Assembly: GCA_038040325.1 (NCBI GenBank)
Contig: JBBPIM010000001.1
Span: 62,001 to 126,000, forward strand
Direction: 5' to 3'
Origin: Mayfieldus profundus
Lineage (GTDB): Bacteria > Actinomycetota > Thermoleophilia > Solirubrobacterales > 70-9
DNA length: 64,000 bases
Both the position numbers and the translations under genes were made by a program. The number at the start of each line of letters is the position of its first letter. The first letter of the stretch is position 1. Of this stretch, positions 32,961 to 43,595 are shown piece by piece. The notes under the pieces were generated by a model. The model saw only the letters and a program-made list of their open reading frames with translations. It did no database searches and was not told the origin of the DNA.

Positions 32961-33202
32961 TGGGAGCGGACGGCAACTCGACGCCGCAGCCGCGGCCGCG
33001 CGCGAGCCTTACCCCGGCGCAGCAGCGCACCCGGGAGCGCTTCGAGGCGCTGATCGGGGTGGCGGCGCCGTTCCTCGACCTGGTCCTCGCGGTTGGGGAC
33101 CGGATCTCGCGCGCCGCCGAGCCCGAGGACTTCGAGTACTACCCGGTGCGGGCCGGGGAGCTGCCGCCCGAGAAGAGCGAGACGGCCGAGCGCGGCGAAT
33201 AG
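32960..33202 (+). CDS. Small hypothetical protein coupled to the CBS gene
   Basis: This 80-residue protein starts with an ATG overlapping the CBS gene's stop. It has a Pro/Arg-rich N-terminus, one amphipathic or weakly hydrophobic helix (ALIGVAAPFLDLVLAVGDRIS) and an acidic C-terminus. No family recognised. The overlap and matched codon use support it as real. Confidence 0.55.
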   Translation: MGADGNSTPQPRPRASLTPAQQRTRERFEALIGVAAPFLDLVLAVGDRISRAAEPEDFEYYPVRAGELPPEKSETAERGE

Positions 33203-33213
33203 GGCCCGGCGGG

Positions 33214-34107
33214 TTGAACAAGGCCGAGATCATCGACCGGGAGCGTCGCTGGGCTGGGCCCGCGGCGGCGGCGACGATGCTCGCCGTCGTGCTGTTCGCG
33301 GCCTCGACGATTATTTCCTCGCAAGGCTTCGGGTCTAGCGGGGACGCCGAGTTGCTCCGCGAGATCGACGATGACCCGGGGACGCTTCTGCTCACCTTCG
33401 TCCTTCGCGCCGCGGCTGTACTTCTGCTCGCTGTCCCAACTCTTTATCTGTTTAAGGCCTCACAGGCTCGCAGCGACCGGGTCCGCGGCCAGCTGGTCGG
33501 CGTTGTCGTGGCAGGCCCAGCTTTCCTCGCGGTCAGCGCGGTACTGACGGGAATCGCATTGCACGAGGTTGCTCCGGACTTCGTCGCAAAGGGCGTAATG
33601 GGCAACGGTGAACACGCCGACGATGTGGCCAGAAACATCATCGAGGACGCCTCGGTACAGGGCCTCGCGCTGGGCTTTGGGTTCGCGGGCGGCATCGGGT
33701 TCGCCGTCGCTGTGGCCTACTCGGCACTCAATGCGGTACGAACCGGGCTCCTGCCTCGCTTCTGGGGCACTCTTGGCATGGCGCTTGGGGTCGTTTCCCT
33801 GCTGCCCAACTTCTTTCTCTTTCTACTGCTCTGGTTCGTCTACCTCGGACTGATATTTGCCGGGTGGTTCCCAGGAGGTCGCCCTCCCGCCTGGGCGGCG
33901 GGCGAAGCGATCCCCTGGCCCGCCCCCGGGGAGGAGCCAACTGAAGCCGAGCAGGGTGAAGCCCACCCGGCCGCGCCCGGAAGCGAAGCGGAGGACGCGG
34001 CCGGCAATGGTTCGCCCGAGCGAGGCGCGAGTCAGGATCTGGCTTCTCGAGCGCCGAGCGAGGGCATAAGGTCGGGCTCAAGGCGCAAGCGCAAGCGCAG
34101 GCGCTGA
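33214..34107 (+). CDS. Polytopic membrane protein with charged tail (DUF4386-like)
   Basis: This 297-residue protein has about six membrane helices, including LAVVLFAASTIISSQGF, AAAVLLLAVPTLYLF and LPNFFLFLLLWFVYLGLIFAGW. A cytosolic tail rich in Glu/Pro ends in a strongly basic run, SGSRRKRKRRR. The helix pattern resembles DUF4386-type membrane proteins, a tentative match. TTG start, 11 nt after the previous gene. The middle of the gene (33430-33860) is slightly less GC-rich than its neighbours. It converges on acs, 6 nt away. Confidence 0.65.
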   Translation: MNKAEIIDRERRWAGPAAAATMLAVVLFAASTIISSQGFGSSGDAELLREIDDDPGTLLLTFVLRAAAVLLLAVPTLYLFKASQARSDRVRGQLVGVVVAGPAFLAVSAVLTGIALHEVAPDFVAKGVMGNGEHADDVARNIIEDASVQGLALGFGFAGGIGFAVAVAYSALNAVRTGLLPRFWGTLGMALGVVSLLPNFFLFLLLWFVYLGLIFAGWFPGGRPPAWAAGEAIPWPAPGEEPTEAEQGEAHPAAPGSEAEDAAGNGSPERGASQDLASRAPSEGIRSGSRRKRKRRR

Positions 34108-34113
34108 GCGCCG

Positions 34114-36078
<1,965 letters not shown>

Positions 36079-36172
36079 CTCACCTCTCCTCGGTCGCCTG
36101 CACCAATCCTATGCGTGGCTCACTGCCCCAGCTATTCTGCTCGCCGGGGACTACTCGAAAGGAGCCATCCGG

Positions 36173-36730
36173 ATGAGTGAGCAGGACAGCGGGCCCCTGC
36201 GCGGCAAGACCGCCGCCGTGCTGATCGGTCCCTCGTTCGAAGACAGCGAGGCGACCTACCCCTATTACCGGCTGCAGGAAGCAGGCGCCGAGGTCGTGAT
36301 CGGGGGCCTGAAGGCGGGCGAGACGGTCGAGGGCAAGCACGGCCAGCCGCTGGAAACCGACCGCGCGGCGTCAGACCTCAGCGCCGACGATCTCGACGTT
36401 CTGGTGATCGCCGGCGGCATGGGCCCCGACAAGCTGCGCGCCGACCAGGGCGTCCTGGACCTGGTGCGCGGCATGGACGCGGCCGGCAAGCCGATCGCCT
36501 TCATCTGCCACGCCGGCTGGGTTCCGGCCTCAGCCGGGATCGTCGAGGGCCGCCGGGTCACGTCCTATCCCAGCATCGCCGACGACATGCGAAACGCGGG
36601 CGCCGAGTGGGAGGACGCAGAGGTAGTGGTAGATGGCAACCTGATCTCCTCGCGGCGCCCCGCCGACCTGCCTGCCTTCATGCGCGAGCTGATCGGCGTC
36701 GCCGCGCCCGCCTCGGAGGCGGTCGCCTAG
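36173..36730 (+). CDS. DJ-1/PfpI-family protein (type 1 glutamine amidotransferase-like)
   Basis: This 185-residue protein has the nucleophile elbow FICHAGW (Cys), VLVIAGGMGPD and an N-terminal Glu in GPSFEDSEA, the usual catalytic Glu/Cys/His set of the PfpI subfamily. Members are chaperones, deglycases or proteases with disputed activity. The ATG has GGAG nine bases upstream (36161-36164). Its last 201 bases are overlapped on the other strand by the tail of the cupredoxin ORF. Confidence 0.9.
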   Translation: MSEQDSGPLRGKTAAVLIGPSFEDSEATYPYYRLQEAGAEVVIGGLKAGETVEGKHGQPLETDRAASDLSADDLDVLVIAGGMGPDKLRADQGVLDLVRGMDAAGKPIAFICHAGWVPASAGIVEGRRVTSYPSIADDMRNAGAEWEDAEVVVDGNLISSRRPADLPAFMRELIGVAAPASEAVA

Positions 36731-37489
36731 CCGCCACCGGCGGCGCGGCAGCCCGGAAAGCGACACCATCCTCAGCGCCAGGCCCAGCTCGAGCAGCACG
36801 ATCCCGTAGAGCGCCAGCAGCAGCGAATCCGACCCGGTCGCCGGCAGCGAGCGGCTGCCGCCGCCACCGTCGGATGACCCCGCGGACTCGGAGCCGCCCA
36901 CGGCGGTTGCCGCCTTGTCCGCTTTCGCCTCGGAGCTGCCGCCATCGGTGGGGTCGCCCGACCCGCTCTTGCTGTCGGAATCGGTCGTCTTGTTCCCCGA
37001 AGCGGACCTGCCGGCGACCGCGACCGTGCCCTCCATGTTCGGGTGCAGCGTGCAGATGTAGGAGAAGTTCCCGGCCTGGCCGAAGGTGTGCGAGTAGGTG
37101 TCGCCCTGCTTCAGCACCCCGGAGTCGAGCCCGTCCCCAGTCACCGTGTGGCCCTCGTCCACCTTGCCGTTGTTGGTCCAGGTGACCTTGTCGCCGACGT
37201 CCACCTCGAGCCTGCCAGGGGCGAAGAAATAGTCGCCTATCGAAATCGCGCGCGAGGCCGACGCACTGGCGCGGGGTGCCGTGGCGGTTGCGACCGTCGC
37301 CGCCTCTGGGGCCACGGGGCTGGCCGAATCCTGCGCGGATGTCACGGCCGGCTCGACCGGGGGCTGGGGCTGCCCAGACTGCTCGGCCCCCTTGGCCTCG
37401 TCATCGGTCTCCTGCGCCCTGATGATCGGCGGCGCCGCCAGCGATGCCGCAAGCACAGCGAGCATTGCGAGGAGTCGGGTGGTCCTCAC
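36530..37489 (-). CDS. Sortase-type (LPATG) cell-wall cupredoxin with readthrough tail
   Basis: This 319-residue ORF has a signal peptide (about 1-25, cleavage near IIRAQE), an Ala/Ser/Pro-rich spacer and a plastocyanin-like domain (about 78-160). All four type-1 copper ligands are visible: His114, Cys146, His149 and Met152 (YICTLHPNMEG). A Ser/Asp-rich linker follows, then LPATG (215-219), a hydrophobic helix (221-243) and RRRWR (249-253), a classic sortase sorting signal. The last 66 residues run antisense into the PfpI gene, where a cell-wall protein would normally already have stopped; a lost stop or single-base frameshift near 36731 is possible. Likely an extracellular electron carrier. 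Confidence 0.85.
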   Translation of the reverse strand: MRTTRLLAMLAVLAASLAAPPIIRAQETDDEAKGAEQSGQPQPPVEPAVTSAQDSASPVAPEAATVATATAPRASASASRAISIGDYFFAPGRLEVDVGDKVTWTNNGKVDEGHTVTGDGLDSGVLKQGDTYSHTFGQAGNFSYICTLHPNMEGTVAVAGRSASGNKTTDSDSKSGSGDPTDGGSSEAKADKAATAVGGSESAGSSDGGGGSRSLPATGSDSLLLALYGIVLLELGLALRMVSLSGLPRRRWRLGDRLRGGRGDADQLAHEGRQVGGAPRGDQVAIYHYLCVLPLGARVSHVVGDAGIGRDPAALDDPG

Positions 37490-37541
37490 ACGGTGATCGT
37501 AGTGGGCCGGGGGTTCGAAGGCCAGGTCCGGGCGGCGGATC

Positions 37542-39176
37542 TCAGCCGAGCCCGCTCAGGCCGGGCGGTGCGTCGGCGTGCTTGCCGGCCCGCTTGGCGT
37601 GCAGCCGCTTGCGGTGCGTGCGGATCTCGCTCAGCACCCGCTCCAGTCGTGGCTCGCGCGACAGGTCCACATGGCTCATCGTCTCGGCGACCGCCGGGTG
37701 GATGGCGGCGATGCGCTCGTACATCGCCTGCGCGACGGCGCGGTAGGTGGGGTGGCCCTCGCGCCCGGAGCGCAGCTCGATCAGGTGCATCGCCTCGCGG
37801 GCGTTGAGGTCGAGCACGTAGCGAATCCGGTAGCCGAGGCAGAGCGCGTAAGGGGCGAGGTCGGGCATCCCTTGCTCGGTGAGCCGCTCGAACTCGGCCC
37901 GCGACAGCTCCAGCGCCCGATCGTACTCGCCGCCGACGCCGGCCTCTTGGACCTCCTCGGGGATTCCCGCGCCGAGGTCGGGGGTGAGCCTCTGCCACTG
38001 GCAGGTCAGCATGCGATGGCGCTGCAGGTCGCGGAAGCCGCCATAGTCGGAGACGATCTCGAAGCGGTAGCGCACCGCCTCGAAGCCGCGGCCGGGGCGG
38101 TGGCGCCGGTTGCGCCGCTCCCCGACCACGTCGGACAGGAGCCTGGCGCGATCTTCCGTCTCCAGCACGTCGAGCCGGGCGCGGATCTCGGTCTCGGAGG
38201 CCGACGACGCCTCGAACAGGCAGGCGGCCAGCAGGTCCTCCTCGGAGCCGTCCACGTGAATCAGCTCCACGGAGGGAGCGTCGCCCTCCATTCGGCGGTC
38301 CAGGCCCAAACGCGAGGCCCAGCGCTCGGTGGCATCTCGGCGAGCCTCGAGATACGAGATCCACTCCCCGCCCCGGTCGGGCCGGTCGACCCGGGCGACG
38401 AAGCTCGGCATCACCTTCTGCAGCTCGGTCAGCAGCATCGAGCCGAATTCGCGCGCCTCGGGAAGCGGCGAGGCCATCAGCCTCAGCAGCAGCTGCTCGT
38501 AGGCCTGCCCCGAGGCGAAGATTCCGACGTGGCTCAGGGTCGCGGCCGGGAGCAGCCCGCGCAGCAGGTCGAGCGCCTTGGCGCGGATCGAGCGCCGCCA
38601 GGCCGCCTCGGGCTCGTCCGCGCGGGGCCAGCGCTCGGCGGCCCAGGCTTCGACCTTCTTCAGGCTGCGTGAATAGATCGTGAAGATCTCGTCCATCGTC
38701 GCCGCGAAGGGAGCCCCGAGCCCGTCGTCGCGGTAGTAGCGGAAACCCCCGCCGGCCTCGTCGAGGGGCTGGTCGTAGGGGATGTAGCGCGTGGACTGTT
38801 CGAGGTAGGCCGCGAGCCGGCCGCGCTGAAGCAGCTTGGTGAGGATGTTCGAGACCCACTCGCAGGCGATGTGTGCACCCCCGACCTGGGCGATCGAGTC
38901 GTCGCCGTAGCCGAGGAAGACGCGCTCGTAGAGCCCGGCGGCGCGCTCGCCCTCCTCACCGTCGAAGGGCCGGCTGCCCCGCGGGACGTCCTCGGCGAAC
39001 TCCTCGAGGTAGAGGCGGCGGACGGTGCCGGCGTAGCGGGAGTAGCGGGCGAAAAGCGCTCCCTTCACGGTCTCCGGCAGGTTGACCAGCGCGAACACGG
39101 GTCGGTCGAGGTTGGTGAAGTGGGGGGCGAGCAGAGCTCGCTCCTCCTCGGTGAACGATTCGACCGGGTAGCGCAC
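37542..39176 (-). CDS. Tandem ThyX-like protein
   Basis: This 544-residue protein looks like two fused copies of the FAD-dependent thymidylate synthase (ThyX) fold: the first half contains LEQSTRYIPYDQ, the second LQRHRMLTCQWQRLTP. The canonical RHRxxSxNExSxR motif is degenerate in both halves (RHR kept only in the second, no Asn-Glu), so methylation of dUMP is doubtful. Related ThyX-like double proteins are known in Actinobacteria without a settled function. It lies 52 nt upstream of the cupredoxin gene on the same strand and is divergent from the diguanylate cyclase, 56 nt away. Confidence 0.8.
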   Translation of the reverse strand: MRYPVESFTEEERALLAPHFTNLDRPVFALVNLPETVKGALFARYSRYAGTVRRLYLEEFAEDVPRGSRPFDGEEGERAAGLYERVFLGYGDDSIAQVGGAHIACEWVSNILTKLLQRGRLAAYLEQSTRYIPYDQPLDEAGGGFRYYRDDGLGAPFAATMDEIFTIYSRSLKKVEAWAAERWPRADEPEAAWRRSIRAKALDLLRGLLPAATLSHVGIFASGQAYEQLLLRLMASPLPEAREFGSMLLTELQKVMPSFVARVDRPDRGGEWISYLEARRDATERWASRLGLDRRMEGDAPSVELIHVDGSEEDLLAACLFEASSASETEIRARLDVLETEDRARLLSDVVGERRNRRHRPGRGFEAVRYRFEIVSDYGGFRDLQRHRMLTCQWQRLTPDLGAGIPEEVQEAGVGGEYDRALELSRAEFERLTEQGMPDLAPYALCLGYRIRYVLDLNAREAMHLIELRSGREGHPTYRAVAQAMYERIAAIHPAVAETMSHVDLSREPRLERVLSEIRTHRKRLHAKRAGKHADAPPGLSGLG

Positions 39177-39232
39177 GGGGAACTGATCCTATGGATGGAT
39201 GAGGCGGATATTCTGATTCGCCGAGGGGCAAC

Positions 39233-40270
39233 TTGAACATTTTGGACCGGCTATTCGGCGGGGTCGAAGGGACCTACGCCTTGATGAGGCGAAGCGGGCG
39301 CATCGCCACGCTCTTCTACCTGATGGGCGGGGTTGCGGCGATTCCGGCGATCCTCGTCGTCGCACCTGAGGACCCGCTGATCTACGCGATACCGCTGCTC
39401 GGGCTGGTGCCCGCTGCCGTCTTCATGGCGGTGCCCTGGGAGCGGGTCCCCAGCTGGGTGCTGCATATTCCCCTGGCGGCCGGCACGGCGATCATCTGCT
39501 TGGTGGTCACAGTCGTCGACCTGGCGTTTACGGCCTACTACCTGTTCGCCGCGGTCTTCGTCGCGATCACCTTCCCTCGCGCGCGGCCGATCCTCGCCCA
39601 CATGACGCTGATCTCGGCGGCGATGGTGTTCGCGATCTTCGTGGGCCAGCAGACCGGTCGCCCGGCGGCGATCGCCGTGATCGTGACCGTCCCGACAGTG
39701 GTGCTTGTCGCGTGGACGGTGGGCTGGCTGACCGCTGGGCTCGAGGCGGGTCGCGCCGCATCCCTGGCGCTGTCGCGGACCGACGAGCTGACGGGGGTCG
39801 GAAACTATCGGGCGCTGCATGAGCGCCTGGAAGAGGAGACCTCGCGCCACGATCGGCGCGGCCGCAGGCTTGCGGTGATCCTCGTCGACCTCAACGACTT
39901 CAAGCAGGTAAACGAGCAACGGGGGCACCTGGAGGGCGACCACATGCTCGCGGAGGTGGGCAGGGTGCTGCGCATGGGCGTGCGTGCCGAGGACACCGTG
40001 TTCCGCCAGGGGGGCGACGAGTTCTCGGTGCTGGCGCCCGAGACGGAATCGAAGCAGGCCGAGGATCTCGCCACCCGCCTGCGCATCCGCCTCCAGGCGC
40101 TTGGGGGAGACAACCCGCCTTTCGGAGCCTGCACCGGGGTCGCGATCTTTCCCGACGACGGGACAATCGGAAGCGACCTGCTCGGGATCGCCGACGTGCG
40201 GTTGCTCGCCGCCAAGCACCAATACCGGGCGACCGCAGAGGTCCGCGAGAACGAAAACGGCGAGGCCTAG
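39233..40270 (+). CDS. Membrane-bound diguanylate cyclase (GGDEF)
   Basis: This 345-residue protein has a six-helix membrane region (about 20-175) followed by a GGDEF domain. The domain has DELTGVGNYRALHERL at the start, VDLNDFKQVNEQRGHLEGDHML (metal Asp) and an intact active site, QGGDEFSVL. The inhibitory RxxD site is not evident before GGDEF (the residues there are RAEDTVFRQGG, so RxxD is present as RAED but closer than usual). It should make c-di-GMP in response to a membrane or extracellular cue. TTG start. Confidence 0.88.
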   Translation: MNILDRLFGGVEGTYALMRRSGRIATLFYLMGGVAAIPAILVVAPEDPLIYAIPLLGLVPAAVFMAVPWERVPSWVLHIPLAAGTAIICLVVTVVDLAFTAYYLFAAVFVAITFPRARPILAHMTLISAAMVFAIFVGQQTGRPAAIAVIVTVPTVVLVAWTVGWLTAGLEAGRAASLALSRTDELTGVGNYRALHERLEEETSRHDRRGRRLAVILVDLNDFKQVNEQRGHLEGDHMLAEVGRVLRMGVRAEDTVFRQGGDEFSVLAPETESKQAEDLATRLRIRLQALGGDNPPFGACTGVAIFPDDGTIGSDLLGIADVRLLAAKHQYRATAEVRENENGEA

Positions 40271-40275
40271 GCGCG

Positions 40276-40635
40276 CTAGGCAGCAGGCGGCGGGGGCGCT
40301 GCCATCAGCTCGACCCGATGGCCGCCGGGAGCGATCGCGAAGCCGCGGCTCTCGCCCCAGAGCTGCCGCGCATCCTCCACCTCGAAGCCTGCGGTGCGCA
40401 GGGCCTTGGCCGTGCCCTCGAAGTCGGGGGCGACCACGGCCGGATGGCCCAGCAACGGAACCACGGGCGAGTCGGTGTGGATCAGGTGTATCTGGGTGGC
40501 GTCGCGCTCCAGCCAGGTGACGAACGGCGCGATCGGCTCCGGCGGCTCGACGCAGACGAAGCCGAGCAGCCCCCAGAACTCGACGGTGCGATCGACCTCG
40601 TCCTGAGGCACCTCGAGCGAGACGTGATGGAGCAC
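40276..40635 (-). CDS. VOC-family (glyoxalase-like) protein
   Basis: This 119-residue single-module VOC protein begins LHHVSLEVPQDEVDRTVEFW and ends with GGHRVELM, the typical pattern. Metal-ligand candidates are His3 or His4, a middle His (IHLIHTD) and the late Glu. The family covers glyoxalase I, dioxygenases and resistance proteins; the substrate is unknown. GTG start; 5 nt from the convergent GGDEF stop. Confidence 0.82.
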   Translation of the reverse strand: MLHHVSLEVPQDEVDRTVEFWGLLGFVCVEPPEPIAPFVTWLERDATQIHLIHTDSPVVPLLGHPAVVAPDFEGTAKALRTAGFEVEDARQLWGESRGFAIAPGGHRVELMAAPPPPAA

Positions 40636-40672
40636 GCACGAAGCATGCCATCAGCTGCCCGCGGGGCCCCGC

Positions 40673-42037
40673 TCAGCAGCGCCCCGACGCGCGGAGCTTG
40701 CGCCGGTAGACGCGCATCGAGGCGCGTGTCATATCGCCGTGGGTCTGGTTCTTGAGCCGGTCGACGAGCTCGAAATGAAACGGGGAGGACAGGCTCTCGT
40801 TGTGGCCGATCACGTTGCGGACCTTGATGTCGAAGCGGCAGCGCAGCCAATGGGTCAGCCGCAGCGACGCCCGCAGCTGGCGGCGACGGCCGAGCACGTC
40901 GGCGTCGCGAAAGCCGACGTGCTCGATCCCGATCGCGGTGTAGTTGAGGCCGACCGTATGGCGGCAGCGCTTGCGCAGCCCGACAAGGCGGTAGATGCGG
41001 CCGCTGGAGCCGACGACGAAATGCGAGCAGACGTTGGGCAACTCGTGCAGCTCCGGATCGGGCCGGTCGGAGGCAAAGGCGTTGAAGACGGTGGAGACGT
41101 TGCCGGCGACCGCGACGTGCTCGACGATCACCCTCGGGTTGCGCAGGCGCCAGGCCCGCTTCCCGTAGTGGCGCTTGGAATAGGCGGCCATCTCGCGCTT
41201 GCGGTGCGGCGGGAAGGGGATCGGCAAGTCCTTGACCGCGGGCCGCAGCCGAGCGGCGGAGCGCAGGCCCGAGCCGGTGGCATCCACGGGTGCCGCGCGG
41301 GCCGTGCGCACCGCTGCGCGGGCGTGGCGGCGCGCGGCAGGGCCGCCGGTCGAGCCCCCCGGCAGCTCGACCACGAAGGCCCGGGTGCCGGGGAAGGCGT
41401 GGTTCTGCCAGGAGATCGCGGTCCCGCGCAGGTGCTCTGCGCGGCAGCGCTGCAGCGGCAGACCCGAGACCCGCGAGTAGAGCCCCTCCAGCGAAGCGTC
41501 GCCGCGACATGGCGCGAGCACCTGGCCCCACGGCTGGTGGTACCAGATGCTCACGTCGGGCCTGATCCGCCGTGCGAAGCGACGCACGGTCCGCGCCTCC
41601 GGCTCAGACCAGGCAGCCGGGCCGGGGTAGTAGCCGGAGTTCGCCCCGACTCCTCCGCTCCAGCGGTAGCCGAAGTTGCGATTGAGGTCGACCCCATGCG
41701 CGTTGCGTCGAGTGTCGCGCTTCAGCCCGTCCGGGTTGAAGGTGCGGACCACCCAAAGGTCGAGTCCCTTGATGTCCCGGAACGACCGCAGCAGCCTGCG
41801 CGTGATCGCGGTGCCCGCACGCTCGTTGCCGTGGATGTTTCCGACCACCAGCGCCGTGCGGTCGGCGTTCGCGTCGCCGATCCGCACCGCCCTGATCGCC
41901 CGTCCCTCGACCGAGCGACCCAGCTCTTGGGGGACGGCGCGGCCCCGGCCGGCAGGATCGGCGGCGGCGGCGATCCCGACCAGGGCCAGGAGCACGGCGG
42001 CCGCGAGGGCGAGCGGGAAGCGCGGTCGAGCGGTCAA
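40673..42037 (-). CDS. Fused M14 peptidase and N-acetylmuramoyl-L-alanine amidase, secreted
   Basis: This 454-residue protein has a signal peptide (about 1-26). An M14 zinc-peptidase domain follows with HGNE (His69, Glu72), His168 in IWYHQPWG and catalytic Glu225 in VVELPGG, resembling MpaA murein peptide amidases that cut gamma-D-Glu-diaminopimelate bonds. The C-terminal half (about 285-440) is an Amidase_2-like domain, with zinc/catalytic candidates His308 (VIVEHVAV), His361 (CRHTVGLNYTAIG) and VIGHNES. The combination would make a two-bond peptidoglycan hydrolase. It lies 37 kb from the helicase end and just downstream of nuoN on the same strand. Confidence 0.8.
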   Translation of the reverse strand: MTARPRFPLALAAAVLLALVGIAAAADPAGRGRAVPQELGRSVEGRAIRAVRIGDANADRTALVVGNIHGNERAGTAITRRLLRSFRDIKGLDLWVVRTFNPDGLKRDTRRNAHGVDLNRNFGYRWSGGVGANSGYYPGPAAWSEPEARTVRRFARRIRPDVSIWYHQPWGQVLAPCRGDASLEGLYSRVSGLPLQRCRAEHLRGTAISWQNHAFPGTRAFVVELPGGSTGGPAARRHARAAVRTARAAPVDATGSGLRSAARLRPAVKDLPIPFPPHRKREMAAYSKRHYGKRAWRLRNPRVIVEHVAVAGNVSTVFNAFASDRPDPELHELPNVCSHFVVGSSGRIYRLVGLRKRCRHTVGLNYTAIGIEHVGFRDADVLGRRRQLRASLRLTHWLRCRFDIKVRNVIGHNESLSSPFHFELVDRLKNQTHGDMTRASMRVYRRKLRASGRC

Positions 42038-42076
42038 GCGGTGATCTTCGCGCAGTCGGCGTCGCGCGTCGCCGGT

Positions 42077-43594
42077 TCAGGGCAGGAACTGCGACAGCGC
42101 CGCCCCGGCGTGCTCGGCCCATTCGACCAGCGGCTGGGGGATCACGCCGAAGAACACGGTCGCCGCCGCGGCGAGCAGCGCCGGACCGACCAGGTACCAG
42201 CGCCCGCCGGCGTCGGCGTCGATCGGGTCGGCCTCCGGCGAGGCGCCGGCCACGGCGGGAACCTCCGCGGTGACTGCGGTGTCCTCGGCCGGGCGCATCC
42301 AGATCGCCGCCACCACCCGCAGGTAGTAGGCGAGCGAGATCATCGTGCCGACCGCGATCGCCACCCCGAGCCAGGTGTAGTCGCCGTCGACCAGCGCCTC
42401 GATCAGGTAGAGCTTGCCGATGAAGCCCGCGGTGCCGGGCAGGCCCGCAAGCGCCAGCATCGAGATAGTCAGCGGCCAGGCCAGCAGCGGGCGTTCGCTC
42501 CCGAGGCCCTCGACGGCGCGGATCTCGTCGCCGAACGAGGTCTCGCGCTCGCGGGCGACGATCACGGCGAAGGCGGCGAGGTTCATCAGCGAGTACACGG
42601 CGAGGTAGAAGACGAGCGCGTTGATCCCGGCCTCGGAGGCCACGACGAGGCCGCCCAGCATGTAGCCCGCCTGGGCGATCCCCGAGTAGCCGAGCAGCCG
42701 CTTCAGCGAGTCCTGGCCGAGAGCGCCGATGTTGCCGACCGCGATCGAGGCCGTCGCCAGCACCGCCAGCGCCACATCCCAGTCGCCCGCCTCGGGGGCG
42801 AGCGCGACGTCGAAGAAGCGCACGAAGACGGCGAACGCCGCGGCCTTGGTGGCGACTGCCATGAACGCGGTGACGGGGGTGGGGGCGCCCTGATAGACGT
42901 CCGGCGTCCACTGGTGAAAGGGCGCGATCGAGATCTTGAAGGCGAGGCCGGTGGCCGCGAGCGCGATCCCGACCAGCACCAGCGGGTCGCCCAGCACCCC
43001 CTCCTTGCCGATCCCCGCGGCGATGCCTGTGAAGTCGGTGGAGCCCGAACCGCCGTAGATGAAGGCCAGCCCGTAGAGCAGCGTCGCCGATCCCATCGAG
43101 CCGATGATCAGGTACTTCAGCCCTGATTCCAGCGATTCGGCCCGTCGCAGGTTGGTCGCGCAGAGCACGTAGAGCGGCACTGACAGGGTCTCGATCGCGA
43201 TGAAGAAGCTGACCAGGTTCTGCGCCTGCGCCAGCAGCGTCATGCCAAGCACCGAGCCCAGCAGCAGCACGTGGTATTCGCCGCTGCCGGCCTGGCTGAC
43301 GGCTGGCTCTCGAACCGAGATCAGCACGCAGAAGGCGGCCGCGAGGATCGCGATCAGCGCCACCGCCACGGCCAGCTCGTCGAGCCGCAGCGCGCCCGCG
43401 ACCAGGTCCTTGCGCTCACCCCACTGCCAGATGAAAAGGCCCGCGGCGGCACCGAGCGTGAGCAGGGTCAGGAGCGGTACGGCACGCCTCACGCGGTCAA
43501 AGACGCCGGCCAGCAGCACCACGCAGATGCCGCCCGTGAGCGCGATGACCGGCGACAGCGCCGCGTAGTCGATGTCGGGCGCGTTGAAGTTCAT
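42077..43594 (-). CDS. nuoN: NADH-quinone oxidoreductase subunit N
   Basis: This 505-residue membrane arm subunit has about 14 helices. Conserved proton-channel residues sit in helix segments around LVFYLAVYSLMNLAAFAVI and the APFHQWTPDVYQGAPTPVTAFMA motif. It is one of three Mrp-antiporter-type subunits (L, M, N). Last gene of the complete minus-strand nuo operon; its ATG starts 1 nt after the nuoM stop. Confidence 0.96.
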   Translation of the reverse strand: MNFNAPDIDYAALSPVIALTGGICVVLLAGVFDRVRRAVPLLTLLTLGAAAGLFIWQWGERKDLVAGALRLDELAVAVALIAILAAAFCVLISVREPAVSQAGSGEYHVLLLGSVLGMTLLAQAQNLVSFFIAIETLSVPLYVLCATNLRRAESLESGLKYLIIGSMGSATLLYGLAFIYGGSGSTDFTGIAAGIGKEGVLGDPLVLVGIALAATGLAFKISIAPFHQWTPDVYQGAPTPVTAFMAVATKAAAFAVFVRFFDVALAPEAGDWDVALAVLATASIAVGNIGALGQDSLKRLLGYSGIAQAGYMLGGLVVASEAGINALVFYLAVYSLMNLAAFAVIVARERETSFGDEIRAVEGLGSERPLLAWPLTISMLALAGLPGTAGFIGKLYLIEALVDGDYTWLGVAIAVGTMISLAYYLRVVAAIWMRPAEDTAVTAEVPAVAGASPEADPIDADAGGRWYLVGPALLAAAATVFFGVIPQPLVEWAEHAGAALSQFLP

Positions 43595-43595
43595 G

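Noticed and set aside
37500..37530. GGGGTTCGAAGG looked like a tRNA T-arm
   Set aside because: No acceptor stem, anticodon arm or D-arm can be paired around it; it lies in the gap between cupredoxin and ThyX-like genes.
41604..42911. Long minus-strand frame overlapping nuoN
   Set aside because: Arginine/glycine-rich shadow of nuoN and the M14-amidase gene.
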